A DNA stretch of 64,000 bases, taken from Cylindrotheca closterium. Its lineage: Eukaryota; Bacillariophyta; Bacillariophyceae; Bacillariales; Bacillariaceae. Positions 11,728-20,851 of the stretch are shown here, one piece after another (the stretch's first letter is position 1; the number at the start of each line of letters is the position of its first letter). Under the pieces are notes generated by a model. That model did not search any database and had not been told where the DNA came from. It saw only the letters and a list, made by a program, of their open reading frames with translations. Position numbers and translations under genes: made by a program. The stretch lies in assembly GCA_933822405.4 (NCBI GenBank), contig CAKOGP040000424.1:1-64000 (forward strand), in the 5' to 3' direction.

Positions 11728-13249
11728 TTAGTTTCCTCCAGCCATCTTGGCAACTTCAGCGGCAAAGTCGTCTTCCTTCTTTTCAATACCTTCTCCGACT
11801 TCGATACGGGTGAAACCGATCATCTTTGCTCCATTTCCTTCGAGGAGTTGTCCAACAGTCTTATCACCGTCCCGGACGTAATTTTGGCTGATCAAACAGA
11901 TCTCTTCAAGGTACTTGCGGATGCGGCCTTCGACCATCTTTTCGACAATTTCCGGTGGCTTTCCAGATTCAAGTGCTTGTTCGGAAAGGAGCTTCTTTTC
12001 CTTTTCCAAGACATCAGCTGGAACTTCATCAGGTGTAGCGAAAGGAGGGTTCATGGCAGCAACGTGCATAGCAACGTCTTGGGCCAAACTTTCAGTTCCT
12101 CCTTCAATTTCGACCAAAACTCCAATACGATTCATATGAACATAGCATCCGACTGTGGTACCGTCTCCACCACGTGATTGCATTCTTCGGACTTGGATGT
12201 TTTCTCCTATCTTTGAGACCAACGCTTGGCGAGTGGTCTCAAGGCTCTCTCCGTCGGATTCCTCGTTCATCAGAGTCTCGACTTGGTCGTCATTGACATT
12301 AAGGGCAGCACTGGCAACCTTGTCGCAGTAACCCAAGAAACTGGAATCCTTTCCGACAAAGTCAGTTTCGCAATTGACTTCGACCATGACGGCCTTTTGG
12401 CCATTGGAAGCAAACGCAATCTTTCCCTCGGCAGCAACACGGCTGGCCTTCTTGTCAGCCTTGGCAAGACCCTTCTTGCGAAGGATGTCTGCGGCGACTT
12501 CTTGGTCTCCATCGGACTCAATAAGAGCTTTCTTACAGTCCATCATACCAGCACCAGTGGCATCACGAAGTGCCTTGATGGTCTTGGGGGTGATTTCGCC
12601 ACCGGCACTTGCTGCTGCAGGAGCAGGTGCAGCTTCAGCAGGAGCAGCAGCCTTTTCTGCTTTCGGGGCAGGAGCAGGGGCTGCAGCTGCAGTCGCCTTT
12701 TTGGAAGCTTTCTTTGCATCTTTTGCAGCCTTAAGATTAGCAACCTGGTCAGCCATAGCCTTGGCAATGGCTTCCTTTTGCTTCTTGTATTCGACAGAGG
12801 CGGCTTGCTCCAAGGCTTCTCTTTCGGCTTGGTTTGGCCTATGAAACGAAACGTGAGATTTTGGTAATATTGATGAGTATCCCTGACCTTCCATCCTTTA
12901 CTTACGGCTGTCCAAAGGCTGGGTCAACGGTGATATCATATCGTTGCGCTTGGTTCTTGATCTTGCGGATGGTTGACTTGCGAAGCTTCCAGTTCATTTT
13001 CTTGAGCATAACATCGTTGCTGGCGGACAAAAGTTGCTCTTCAACGACCTCTTTGGTAGGATTGGTCCCAAGGATATTGTTGATCTTTTGGCGACGAGCC
13101 ATGTCGGCATGTCCAATTCTCATGGTCATACCACCTTGAGAAAACGATGTGGAGGCACCAAAGGCGCTGCCTCCGACAGGCGCGGCAGGGCCAAAGGCTT
13201 CAGCAGAAGCAGCAAACAGAGCCAAAGCAATGGAAGTAGCGATCTTCAT
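11728..13249 (-). CDS. tsf: Elongation factor Ts, plastid-targeted
   Basis: Exon 1 is 13249-12906 and exon 2 is 12838-11728, with a 67-bp GT-AG intron; the product is 484 residues. EF-Ts recharges EF-Tu with GTP during translation. The N-terminus MKIATSIALALFAASAEAF ends at an A|F site followed by GPAAP, the usual bipartite route into a secondary plastid. A lysine/alanine/proline-rich spacer comes next. The EF-Ts core then begins with IKALRDATGAGMMDCKKAL and includes VEVNCETDFVGKD and AMHVAAMNP. The C-terminal half has the dimerisation region and GFTRIEVGEGIEKK. The stretch before the spacer (MARRQKINNILGTNP) is extra relative to bacterial EF-Ts. Family and targeting are well supported. Confidence 0.92.
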
Positions 13250-13862
13250 CTGGATTTTGAATTTGGGTTATGCGTTTTGCGTTTGGGATGATGCCGTTTT
13301 CTGTGATTCATAACTTCTGCGATGGCCGATGATGTGTTGTGCGGCTCCGATGAGAGTGCGTAAGTGATGGGACATATCTTAGTCTTTTTTGCCATCATCA
13401 TGCCACTTGGAAGCTCCCAAGATACCTTTTCGACTACGGGGACCCCCAGTTGCTTCGGTACTTGATGCTGGTATGTCCCCCGAATCAGTGGGACTGAACA
13501 AAACTGATGGCTTGGTCGTCAAGCCACTTGAAACCACTTCAATTCTCCACTTGAGCGACAATCCACAGATTGTCGCAGACACCGCTTTGTTACCATGAGA
13601 CAAACCGAACAACCGACATCACCATGATAAGATTCAAGTCAATGTAGTTACTCGTGTTCCATGGCAGTTGAGCAAAGGCGCCATCGGGTTCTTTTCCTCG
13701 TCGAAGTTTCATTCCAAAGCACACAATTCTAAGAATCCATCAAGCCGTACCACAAACCCATTAAAAATCATACAACTTACAGTATACCTTTCAAAACAAA
13801 TCAGTAAGTACCACAATAGATGGATCTGCCAAGTACCTGACATTGTCTCGAGGAATTGAAAC
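13250..13862. other. Intergenic, no firm gene
   Basis: This is the promoter side of EF-Ts and the leader of the next plus-strand gene. A minus-strand open frame at 13379-13612 has no ATG and no splice-supported upstream exon, so I do not call it. Confidence 0.4.
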
Positions 13863-14732
13863 ATGTTCTCACCTGGCATCAATCCATCGTTGTCTACTTT
13901 TTCCTCCATGATCAACCCAGTGAACACACCATTCGACGAACCACCTATGCGCAGAGCTCCAAGATCTATTCCGGTTATCCCCCTTCCACCCACCGGATAC
14001 TCTACGAGCCCGCAACCTGACAAAGACTCTTCCGGCGAAGATTCTGACGAGCTCGACATTCGCAATGTTTCGGCCTTTGATGAGTGGGATGGCGATACTA
14101 CTGTTGCTACTGGTGACCAGGAATATCACTATGACCAGAGAAATATGGATGATATTCATCGTGTCTTGTCGTTTGACGAAGTAGTCTACAATGATGATGG
14201 TCGTGATGACCAATGCCAAGATGAACTTATGTGGTCGATAAGCTTGAGCAGTCGCTGTCACAAGTCGCTCCAAGCCTTGTTCCTCCCTTCGTCGAACTCC
14301 AGGGAAGAACAAAGCTTGTCTTCCACACAAGTCACACAAGTTATATCTAATAAGAAGAAAGCGGCAGTGCTTCCAAACATCCGGAAGCTGACGCTTTCCC
14401 CTGCTTCTGACACAATCACTGGCGGGACTGTCGATTGTTCGATGTACAGCAAGAATAGCGAAGCGAGCAGTGACAGCAACAGTAGTAGTAGTTGGAACTC
14501 TTTGTGGTGTTGTGGAATATCTCAGAGTTACTCTGATGGCTCCCTTGAATGCATTCAGCGTCGCTTGTTCACATCATCCAATCCTGCTCCGCCAATCCCC
14601 GATGTTGTCATGATGATGAAGCACGATGTTCGCCCCTCTGCTGAGCATTTACTGCAGCAATTAGAAGCTGATGAGGACAAATCTACTTCCATTACCGTAT
14701 TTGAAGATGATGATAGCTTTTGGACGATGTAA
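13863..14732 (+). CDS. Acidic serine-rich hypothetical protein
   Basis: A single ATG-started frame of 289 residues that I do not recognise. It begins MFSPGINPSLSTF, has a basic proline patch (MRRAPRSIPVIPLPPTG), then long acidic and serine-rich stretches (SSGEDSDELDIRN). A mid-protein KKKAAVLPNIRKLTLSP is followed by runs of Ser. There is no signal peptide and no transmembrane helix. The composition suggests a mostly disordered intracellular protein. Length, clean ATG and codon-like composition support it as a gene; function unknown. Confidence 0.6.
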   Translation: MFSPGINPSLSTFSSMINPVNTPFDEPPMRRAPRSIPVIPLPPTGYSTSPQPDKDSSGEDSDELDIRNVSAFDEWDGDTTVATGDQEYHYDQRNMDDIHRVLSFDEVVYNDDGRDDQCQDELMWSISLSSRCHKSLQALFLPSSNSREEQSLSSTQVTQVISNKKKAAVLPNIRKLTLSPASDTITGGTVDCSMYSKNSEASSDSNSSSSWNSLWCCGISQSYSDGSLECIQRRLFTSSNPAPPIPDVVMMMKHDVRPSAEHLLQQLEADEDKSTSITVFEDDDSFWTM

Positions 14733-14967
14733 ATGCAGCATTTTCTCGCCAAACCATTGGACATCCAACGTTGGGAGTCGTGTTCAGCGTGTCCGATTTG
14801 TTTGGAGAAACGACAGCACGGGTCAAATCATCACTGTATTACAAGTGTCAAGCCGTATGTATATATCTCCTTTCAGAATATTAAAGTACAAAGTTACATT
14901 CATATGTAATGAAATAGCTTGTAAGTTTCATTCAATCCTGTTAAAGCTCTACCACGTGGGGTGTTCT

Positions 14968-16125
14968 TTACAATCGAGATTGCACAGTTTGGTCTTCTGT
15001 TGAAAAGCGAACGACTGTATTCCCTCGTCCTTGGTTCGATTCAAACAGCTCGAATGCCTTGTAGTATTCATTTGCTTCGAAGATTCTGTTCACTCGCGGT
15101 TGAATGGCACCAGAAGCAAGAAAGTTCAAAATCTGATTCACATTTCTGCGATGTTCCTTTGGATTTTGCATCGCCCATCTGCCCCACAAACTCCCAACGA
15201 CATTGAGCTCTTTGATGAGTACTATACCCGGTCGGATCGGGCGTTGCCCGGCTGTGAATCCTACCAGACAAATCGTTCCGAGAGGGCGGGTCACAGATGC
15301 TAATGCAGTTTCAAACAAATCGCCCTGAACCATATCCACTACCAAATCAACGCCATGAGGATGACCAAGCCGCTTACACGCCTGTTGAGCTTCCTTCTTG
15401 AATCGTTTGTAACTTTCCTTGGATCGTCCATACGTCAGAACCACGTCGGCTTGGACCTGTTGTGGATATTTCATTTTCTCCTCCGTGCTAACGCCAGCAA
15501 TCACTTTAGCGCCCATGGCTTTGCATAGTTCAATGGTCGCCATTCCGACGCCTCCAGACGCACCATCCACCAACACGAGGGATGATGGGCCGATATTTCC
15601 AATCGTTTTCAACGAATGGTAGGCTGCAAAGTAGTTTCGGCCGATGTTGGCACACGCTTCCAGAGGAACACCTCCAGGAATTTTATATACAAGGGCTGCG
15701 GGAGCCTTGATAACCTCTGACATGCCTCCAGTACCTCCTTCTTGAAGCGAAGTTGCCAAGACTCGGTCCCCTACTTTCAAGACGGATGCTGGCACCTTCT
15801 GTCCAACCTCAATGACGGATCCTGTCACGTCCATTCCAGGTATGTAAGGAAGCTTGGGCTTTACCTGATACAGTCCTTGGGCTTGAAGAAAGTCAGGGTA
15901 TTGGATGCCTGTATAATGAGTCTTGATCAATACCGAATAGTCATCACGGCCATCGCCGCCGCCAAGAGTTGGGCGTGGAATCGTATCAAGCGAAAGGAGT
16001 TCTCGAACTTTTTTGGCATCCTTTCTTGGTCGGAACTTTCTGCGTTTGTTAGAATGACTTTGGTCATCGCTTTTTGCTTGCTGCTCCACACAAGCAAACT
16101 CGTGGCAACGAATGGCTTGGATCAT
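14968..16125 (-). CDS. Zinc-independent MDR oxidoreductase (quinone reductase/zeta-crystallin type)
   Basis: The 385-residue product belongs to the medium-chain dehydrogenase/reductase superfamily. The N-terminal catalytic half has [14 protein letters not shown] and VGDRVLATS. The Rossmann half has the NADPH-binding loop [20 protein letters not shown], then [12 protein letters not shown] and [12 protein letters not shown]. The cysteine cluster of zinc alcohol dehydrogenases is absent, as in quinone oxidoreductases and enoyl reductases. Such enzymes reduce quinones or activated double bonds with NADPH; the substrate is unknown. A charged insert near the N-terminus ([15 protein letters not shown]) is unusual. 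The start is the first in-frame ATG; the frame extends upstream without another ATG. Confidence 0.87.
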   Translation of the reverse strand: MIQAIRCHEFACVEQQAKSDDQSHSNKRRKFRPRKDAKKVRELLSLDTIPRPTLGGGDGRDDYSVLIKTHYTGIQYPDFLQAQGLYQVKPKLPYIPGMDVTGSVIEVGQKVPASVLKVGDRVLATSLQEGGTGGMSEVIKAPAALVYKIPGGVPLEACANIGRNYFAAYHSLKTIGNIGPSSLVLVDGASGGVGMATIELCKAMGAKVIAGVSTEEKMKYPQQVQADVVLTYGRSKESYKRFKKEAQQACKRLGHPHGVDLVVDMVQGDLFETALASVTRPLGTICLVGFTAGQRPIRPGIVLIKELNVVGSLWGRWAMQNPKEHRRNVNQILNFLASGAIQPRVNRIFEANEYYKAFELFESNQGRGNTVVRFSTEDQTVQSRL

Positions 16126-16414
16126 TGATGTAAAGAGTGCTGAACCGTGGTCAATAGGCCAATAGGCCGAGTATGAGACTGATGATAGCAATTTGCAAAC
16201 GCATGAATAATTTTGAAACGGGTCACAAAAACGGACGTGAAAATCAATCTATCGGACACGCAGGTGTTGGTAATGTGTAAGACGCAATGTTACCAGCCCT
16301 GCTATTTTAAGGAAGATAGCTGTGTTTTCATCTCTTGGTAATCAGCTTCATGGCGACTCTACCTACCTGCACCATATTCAATGCAAAAGTAATTCGGCAT
16401 GCAAAAATGTAAAA

Positions 16415-16533
16415 AGAATACAACACCTGGGATTCCAACGTGGTCCCCCACCGTAGTACTAACCAGGCCCGAACATGCTTAACTTCGCTGAGCGGACGGG
16501 AAGCGGTGCTGTCATGTTGGTATGGTCGTATCC
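16415..16533 (-). rRNA. 5S ribosomal RNA, copy 1
   Basis: The minus strand reads GGATACGACCATACC at the 5' end and ends ...GGTGTTGTATTC, 119 nt, with the classic GCGAAGTTAAGCATG and GGTTAGTACTACGGTGGGGG segments that also form the internal Pol III promoter. A run of five T follows directly downstream (Pol III terminator). It differs internally from the copy at 20591-20709 only at RNA position 25 (G here, A there). Confidence 0.95.
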
Positions 16534-16733
16534 ATTCACCAAGGGTTGATTGGTACTATTTAAAGCAGATGTCGATCCTTTGAACAAAGATCCCAATTCA
16601 AATCATCAGTCAGAAAATCAACCCGAACTCGTCGCCAACATGGCAGATGTACTGTAGCTATGATTGACTTCATTCTCTTGTCCTCTACATTAAGCAAGGT
16701 CCAATCATATTTTGAGCAACAGTGAGTGATAAC

Positions 16734-17560
16734 ATGGCAGCCATTGAAGAACGCGAGATTCCCATGCCTTCTCGTGGTGAGAACGGGAAGGCTAGCATCC
16801 ATCATCATTTCCATTCCACACGATGTTCCATTCAAAGCCGAACCAACAGATGAATCGACTTATCCGTTCACACTTCCTCCCATCATCTTGCTCCATGGGA
16901 GTTTTCATGGTGCTTGGTGTTGGGACGAGCATTACATACCATACTTTGCTCAGCTGGGATATCCTGTGGTGGCACTCAACTTTCGCGGAGCTGGAGACAA
17001 TGATGCGACGCCTACCAATCGAAAAATTACGATCCAAGAGCATTGCGAAGATTTACATTGCTTCTTGCAACAAATCCCATCCCTTTTCATCGAATCTGAA
17101 ACCACTTCTGAAGTACATGCTCCGCCTTCCGAACAAGCATCAATAGCTCCGATTGTCAAGCCAATTCTGATTAGTCACTCATTTGGAGGGATCGTTCTGA
17201 TGAAATATTTGGAGGGCGACTGGAAAACAAAAAGGCAAAAGACTCTTTCAGTGCTATCATTACAATGTGCTCCTTGCCGCCCAGTGGAATGAGTCGGGTC
17301 TCCAAACGCATGATGTGGCGATCTGTTGGCGACACTTGGAAGATGGTCCAAGGAATGGCCATGAAGAAGTTTGTGACCGACCCAGCGTTGTGTCGGGATA
17401 TGTTCTTTGGTGGTCCCAATGACGACAATGAAGAGTATGAAGCTGAATCTGAAGCAAATCCAGATGCTGAACCCAATGCCGATGCAGATGCCAACACTGC
17501 TGACACCGCCAACGATGATGATTATGGCGAAGAAGCTGAAGCTAGTCCGGATATATCTAC
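16734..17560 (+). pseudogene. Broken alpha/beta hydrolase, 3' part lost
   Basis: An alpha/beta-hydrolase fold is visible: PPIILLHGSFHGAWCWDEHY (oxyanion His-Gly), VVALNFRGAGDND, and the nucleophile elbow ISHSFGGIVLMKYLE. The frame then changes at an A-rich spot near 17230-17250; the protein resumes one frame over with IITMCSLPPSGMS and KFVTDPALCRDMFFGG, typical of plant and algal members. It next runs through an acidic repeat-like stretch (EANPDAEPNADADANT) and without a stop into reverse-transcriptase sequence. The usual C-terminal Asp/His part is not found. The 5' end is also uncertain: an ATG at 16734 starts in a different frame from the HGSFHGAW segment. I read it as an insertion-damaged gene. 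Confidence 0.65.
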
Positions 17561-19109
17561 AACGGCCGGATATGATGATGTGGCTGGAGCCTTTTGTCAT
17601 ATGAAATGGCACCCACAAATGGTCGAGATGCATTGCTACCGTATCTTCGGCCATGTTTTCTTTTCTACTGGACTGGCCTTTGGAGACAATACCTGTCCTC
17701 CAAATTGGGACACTGTCGCATGTGCCCGGAAACAACTTGCCCAATACTTTTGGAACCAACCTGATACCATCGCAGCGGTGTCCGAACTCATCCCCACCGA
17801 GATCAAGACTGCTCCACTTCCGTCACCGTCAGAGATTCGAGATTTCACCCCAGCTGAACCCGATTCCAGGCACCGTGGGGTCTTGAATGCAGATGGCAGC
17901 CGCAAGAGCCCCCTGTATGATCATCACGTGGATGACGTCTTGTATGTGGAGATTGGAAAAAATCTGATGCAGGCTGTTTGTGCAAGCATCCGAGCCTTGT
18001 AGTCGATCCTTGGTTTCCCTGACCCAGCCAATGGTATTCGGGATTGCGTGTCTTGGAATAAGTTTGAAGGAACCTTCTCCCATCAGCGGAAGGTATTGGG
18101 TTGGTTGGTAGATTCACGCCGATTGACTTTCTCCCTTCCAGACTACAAGCAAGACATCCTGATCGACTTTATCACAAGTGCTGTAACTCGTTGCCGATTG
18201 TCAATTCGTGAGATCGCTGAACTTCTTGGTCACATCTGCACCGCAACCAAAGCTTGTCGTTGGATGCGATGTTCCTACTTCAAGTTGGAACATTATTTGC
18301 GAGTCATTTTGAAAGCACACTATTATGCTATGAATAACGCCAAATCTCCGGGTGCGACCACTGCTCGCCAGTCCCAAAAAGAGCGATTGGAGACTCAAAT
18401 CCCCTCCGAGTTTTGCCATCGCCTGGAATCATTGGTCAGCAAGCATATTGCCCAAGCCCTCTGGGGTTCCACAAAGAAATACAATATCGGCTCCGAATCA
18501 CTCCGAGAACTCCATGTTGTCCGATCTAGTCTTCAGACTGAACAGTGGGAAATCTACATTCCCCAGTACATTCAACGCGAACCGCATTTCTTCTCCGATG
18601 GCGACGCTAGCCAAAATGCAGGAGGAGCCGTGTCACAGTCTCTTGGCTATTGGTTTCGAGTGATGTGGAGCCCCGGCATACGTGGTGGAGCGACGCACAT
18701 AAACTGTTTGGAATTCGTGGTTGCTTTCCTCCAAGTGGTTGCAGCAGTTGTTCGCTGTGACAAAGACGGTGTTCCGCCTTTTTTGCGCGACAATTTCCCT
18801 GATGGCTTCCCTGTGTTCCCAGTTCTTCTCAGTAAGACTGATAATATAGCAACAGTCAAATGGTTTTTGGCTGCCAAGACAGGGAGGCCACTTGCTCGAG
18901 CACTTATCCATTGCTATGGCCGGCTTTTGAAGCGGACGAAGTTATCTTGTGATCCAGAATGGATTCCCGGTGAAAAGAACCTTGTACCTGATTGGATTTC
19001 CCGTCCTGATTTAAGTTTATCTCACTCTCAGCTTCTTGCCCAGACGTTTCAGAAGTATCCTTGGATGACAAGGCTCGACTTTTTCCGTCCCAGTCCAGAA
19101 CTGTGCTGA
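17540..19109 (+). pseudogene. Reverse transcriptase-RNase H, interrupted by TAG
   Basis: RT motifs in order: DDVAGAFCHMKWHP, FFSTGLAFGDNTCPPNWD, HHVDDVLYVEIG (the D-D catalytic box), then LGWLVDSRRLTFSLPDYK. An in-frame TAG at 18000-18002 splits IRAL from SILGFPDP; reading through it keeps the homologous frame to 19109. The RNase H part follows, with FFSDGDAS, NCLEFVVAFL, LLSKTDNIATVKWF and PGEKNLVPDWISR supplying the acidic residues. The protein is inactive as written unless the stop is read through or is a base-calling error. Confidence 0.72.
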
Positions 19110-20243
19110 CCAAAGCAGGCCCTTCCCGTCCTCCCAAAGAAGCTCGGACGATTCGTTCCCATCGGATCCATTACTACCGCTTCGTTTTCGATATGAATAT
19201 GACAGACGACCTTCTCCTACAGCACGTTCCACACGAACGCCGCGTCCTTCAAGTGGCCATGTACGCTACGCACCTCGCCTTGGGCTACAACCTCCATGGC
19301 AAACAACTGAAGTCAGACACTATTAAGTCCTATATTTGTCATGTTTCAACTTTCCTGATGCGTTTTGGGGGTCATGACCCACGCTACGACAATGTTGGGG
19401 ATACAAAAATGTCTCGTTATCTTACTTCTATCTTGGATGAAGTTTCCCGCCATGAAGGTGTTTGTCATAAATGTGAACCATACACTTTGCGCCTCCAGCA
19501 AGAGTTGGAAGCTCGTATCCTCCGCGATGCCATTGATCGTGACAGTCTGTTGGCCGCCCTTGCAGATTGGTTTGTTTGTCACTTGATGACTGGGTACTGG
19601 CTCTCCAAATGGGCCCAGACATCTGCTGGTATTGAATTTGGGCAACACGCTCGAGATTGATGGCGTTCCCCTCGCTTTTTGTATTGAAGATATTGATTGC
19701 CGCCACGCCAATAACGCCAAGGTACCGATTGCAGTTTTTCTCCACCATCCCAAGAAAGTCCACCGGATCTATATCCGATGGACACACCAGAAGAATGGTG
19801 ACCATGGTGAACTCCGTTTGTTCACGCTTAACACTTCCAACCCGGCACGCTGTTTCATCAAGCGCATACACTCACTCATCTTGCGGTTTTACCGCCTTAT
19901 GGATGAATCGTTGCCCACTGGCATTCCGCCCTCCGTTTACCGCTCCGACGGCGGTACTGTAACCAACATCCATGATGCCATGATCACCAAAATGATGCGG
20001 GACCTCGCGATTCATGTCTACAAATTGGATCCTACCAAAGACAAGATCAAATTCTTGTCTCATTCCCTTCGCGTTGGCGCTTGTGTTGCTCTACACGCCC
20101 TTGGCATCACTTCGGACCAAATCAAATTCCTCCTCCGATGGTGGTCCGATGCTTTTATGACATATCTCCACAATATTGCAGTCCTTTGCAACAAGCATAA
20201 CAATGCTTTGAATATCCTGGATATTATGCCAAACCTACTTTAG
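19061..20243 (+). pseudogene. Tyrosine recombinase of DIRS-like element, frameshifted
   Basis: The first part (frame open from 19061, stop at 19660) overlaps the end of the RT/RNase H frame. It holds an N-terminal SAM-like helical domain, then LMTGYWLSKWAQ, where the first catalytic Arg would be expected but Trp-Leu stands. A frame change near 19640 leads into LGNTLEIDGVPLAF, IYIRWTHQKNGDHGE (the catalytic Lys turn), LSHSLRVGACVALHALG (H-x-x-R box) and RWWSDAFMTYLHN with the nucleophile Tyr. No ATG starts the first frame. The frameshift and missing Arg indicate decay. Confidence 0.72.
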
Positions 20244-20590
20244 CACTACTTTCAACTCCACTCCTGGGGTGGGTCTATCTCCTTTCCCCCCACTTTTCTT
20301 TCTTTCTTTCTTTTTCTTTTTCTTTTCTCCACTTCATGCGCCCGATGTGGCCCTTGTCTTATTTTCACTTCCTCCTTTCTGTTGGAAGTGGCCGCACACG
20401 TTTTTCTGTGGCTTGGTCTTTCATCCTTTGCACCTTTTCAAACACGCGGTATTCGTAGCTCTCTATTGTGGTGCACTACGTGTGTTTTTAATATACAAGG
20501 TCCTACATATCGTTCTTATGAATCAAATGCTTTGGAAAACATGCTTTCAGTACATTACCGGTATACGAGATGGACTTGAAAAAGGCAAAA
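20244..20590. other. Pyrimidine-rich spacer between retroelement and 5S gene
   Basis: A strongly pyrimidine-biased stretch, with TTTC repeats at about 20293-20328, sits just after the recombinase stop. It may be part of the element's 3' region. The open frame through it is low-complexity and not called. Confidence 0.45.
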
Positions 20591-20709
20591 CGAATACAAC
20601 ACCTGGGATTCCAACGTGGTCCCCCACCGTAGTACTAACCAGGCCCGAACATGCTTAACTTCGCTGAGCGGACGGGAAGCGGTGTTGTCATGTTGGTATG
20701 GTCGTATCC
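20591..20709 (-). rRNA. 5S ribosomal RNA, copy 2
   Basis: Same 119-nt sequence as the copy at 16415-16533 except A instead of G at RNA position 25 and the terminal 3' base. It has the full internal control region. The 3' flank on the minus strand is CGTTTTGCC, so its T-run is weaker (four T) than that of the first copy. Flanks of the two copies are otherwise unlike each other. Confidence 0.94.
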
Positions 20710-20851
20710 GTAAATAATACAATCTTTAAGCTATTCAAATTATTCAAATGAATCCACGCCACACACGTTTGCAATCGATCATCTTTCAGGGGGGTTCAAT
20801 CATAAAAGTAGAATAATCATCCTTTCGCAACCGCAATAGTATCACAAGAAT

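Larger units (their letters stand above)
17540..20243 (+). mobile_element. Decayed DIRS-like tyrosine-recombinase retroelement
   Basis: Reverse transcriptase, RNase H and tyrosine recombinase follow in order, the layout of DIRS/Ngaro-type elements, which integrate with a recombinase rather than a DDE integrase. The element is 5' truncated (RT begins inside the fingers, near DDVAGAFCHMKWHP) and has at least one nonsense codon, one frameshift and a lost catalytic residue. I cannot see clear terminal repeats; a pyrimidine-rich tract follows the last ORF. Left boundary is approximate. Confidence 0.7.

Noticed and set aside
12226..12867. Long plus-strand open frames across the EF-Ts gene
   Set aside because: They are antisense shadows of the alanine/lysine-rich coding sequence.
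13379..13612. Minus-strand open frame of about 77 codons
   Set aside because: It has no ATG, no splice-supported upstream exon and no recognisable motif.
20269..20658. Plus-strand open frame through the pyrimidine-rich tract
   Set aside because: The phenylalanine and leucine runs come from TTTC repeats, and its end overlaps the 5S rRNA gene.
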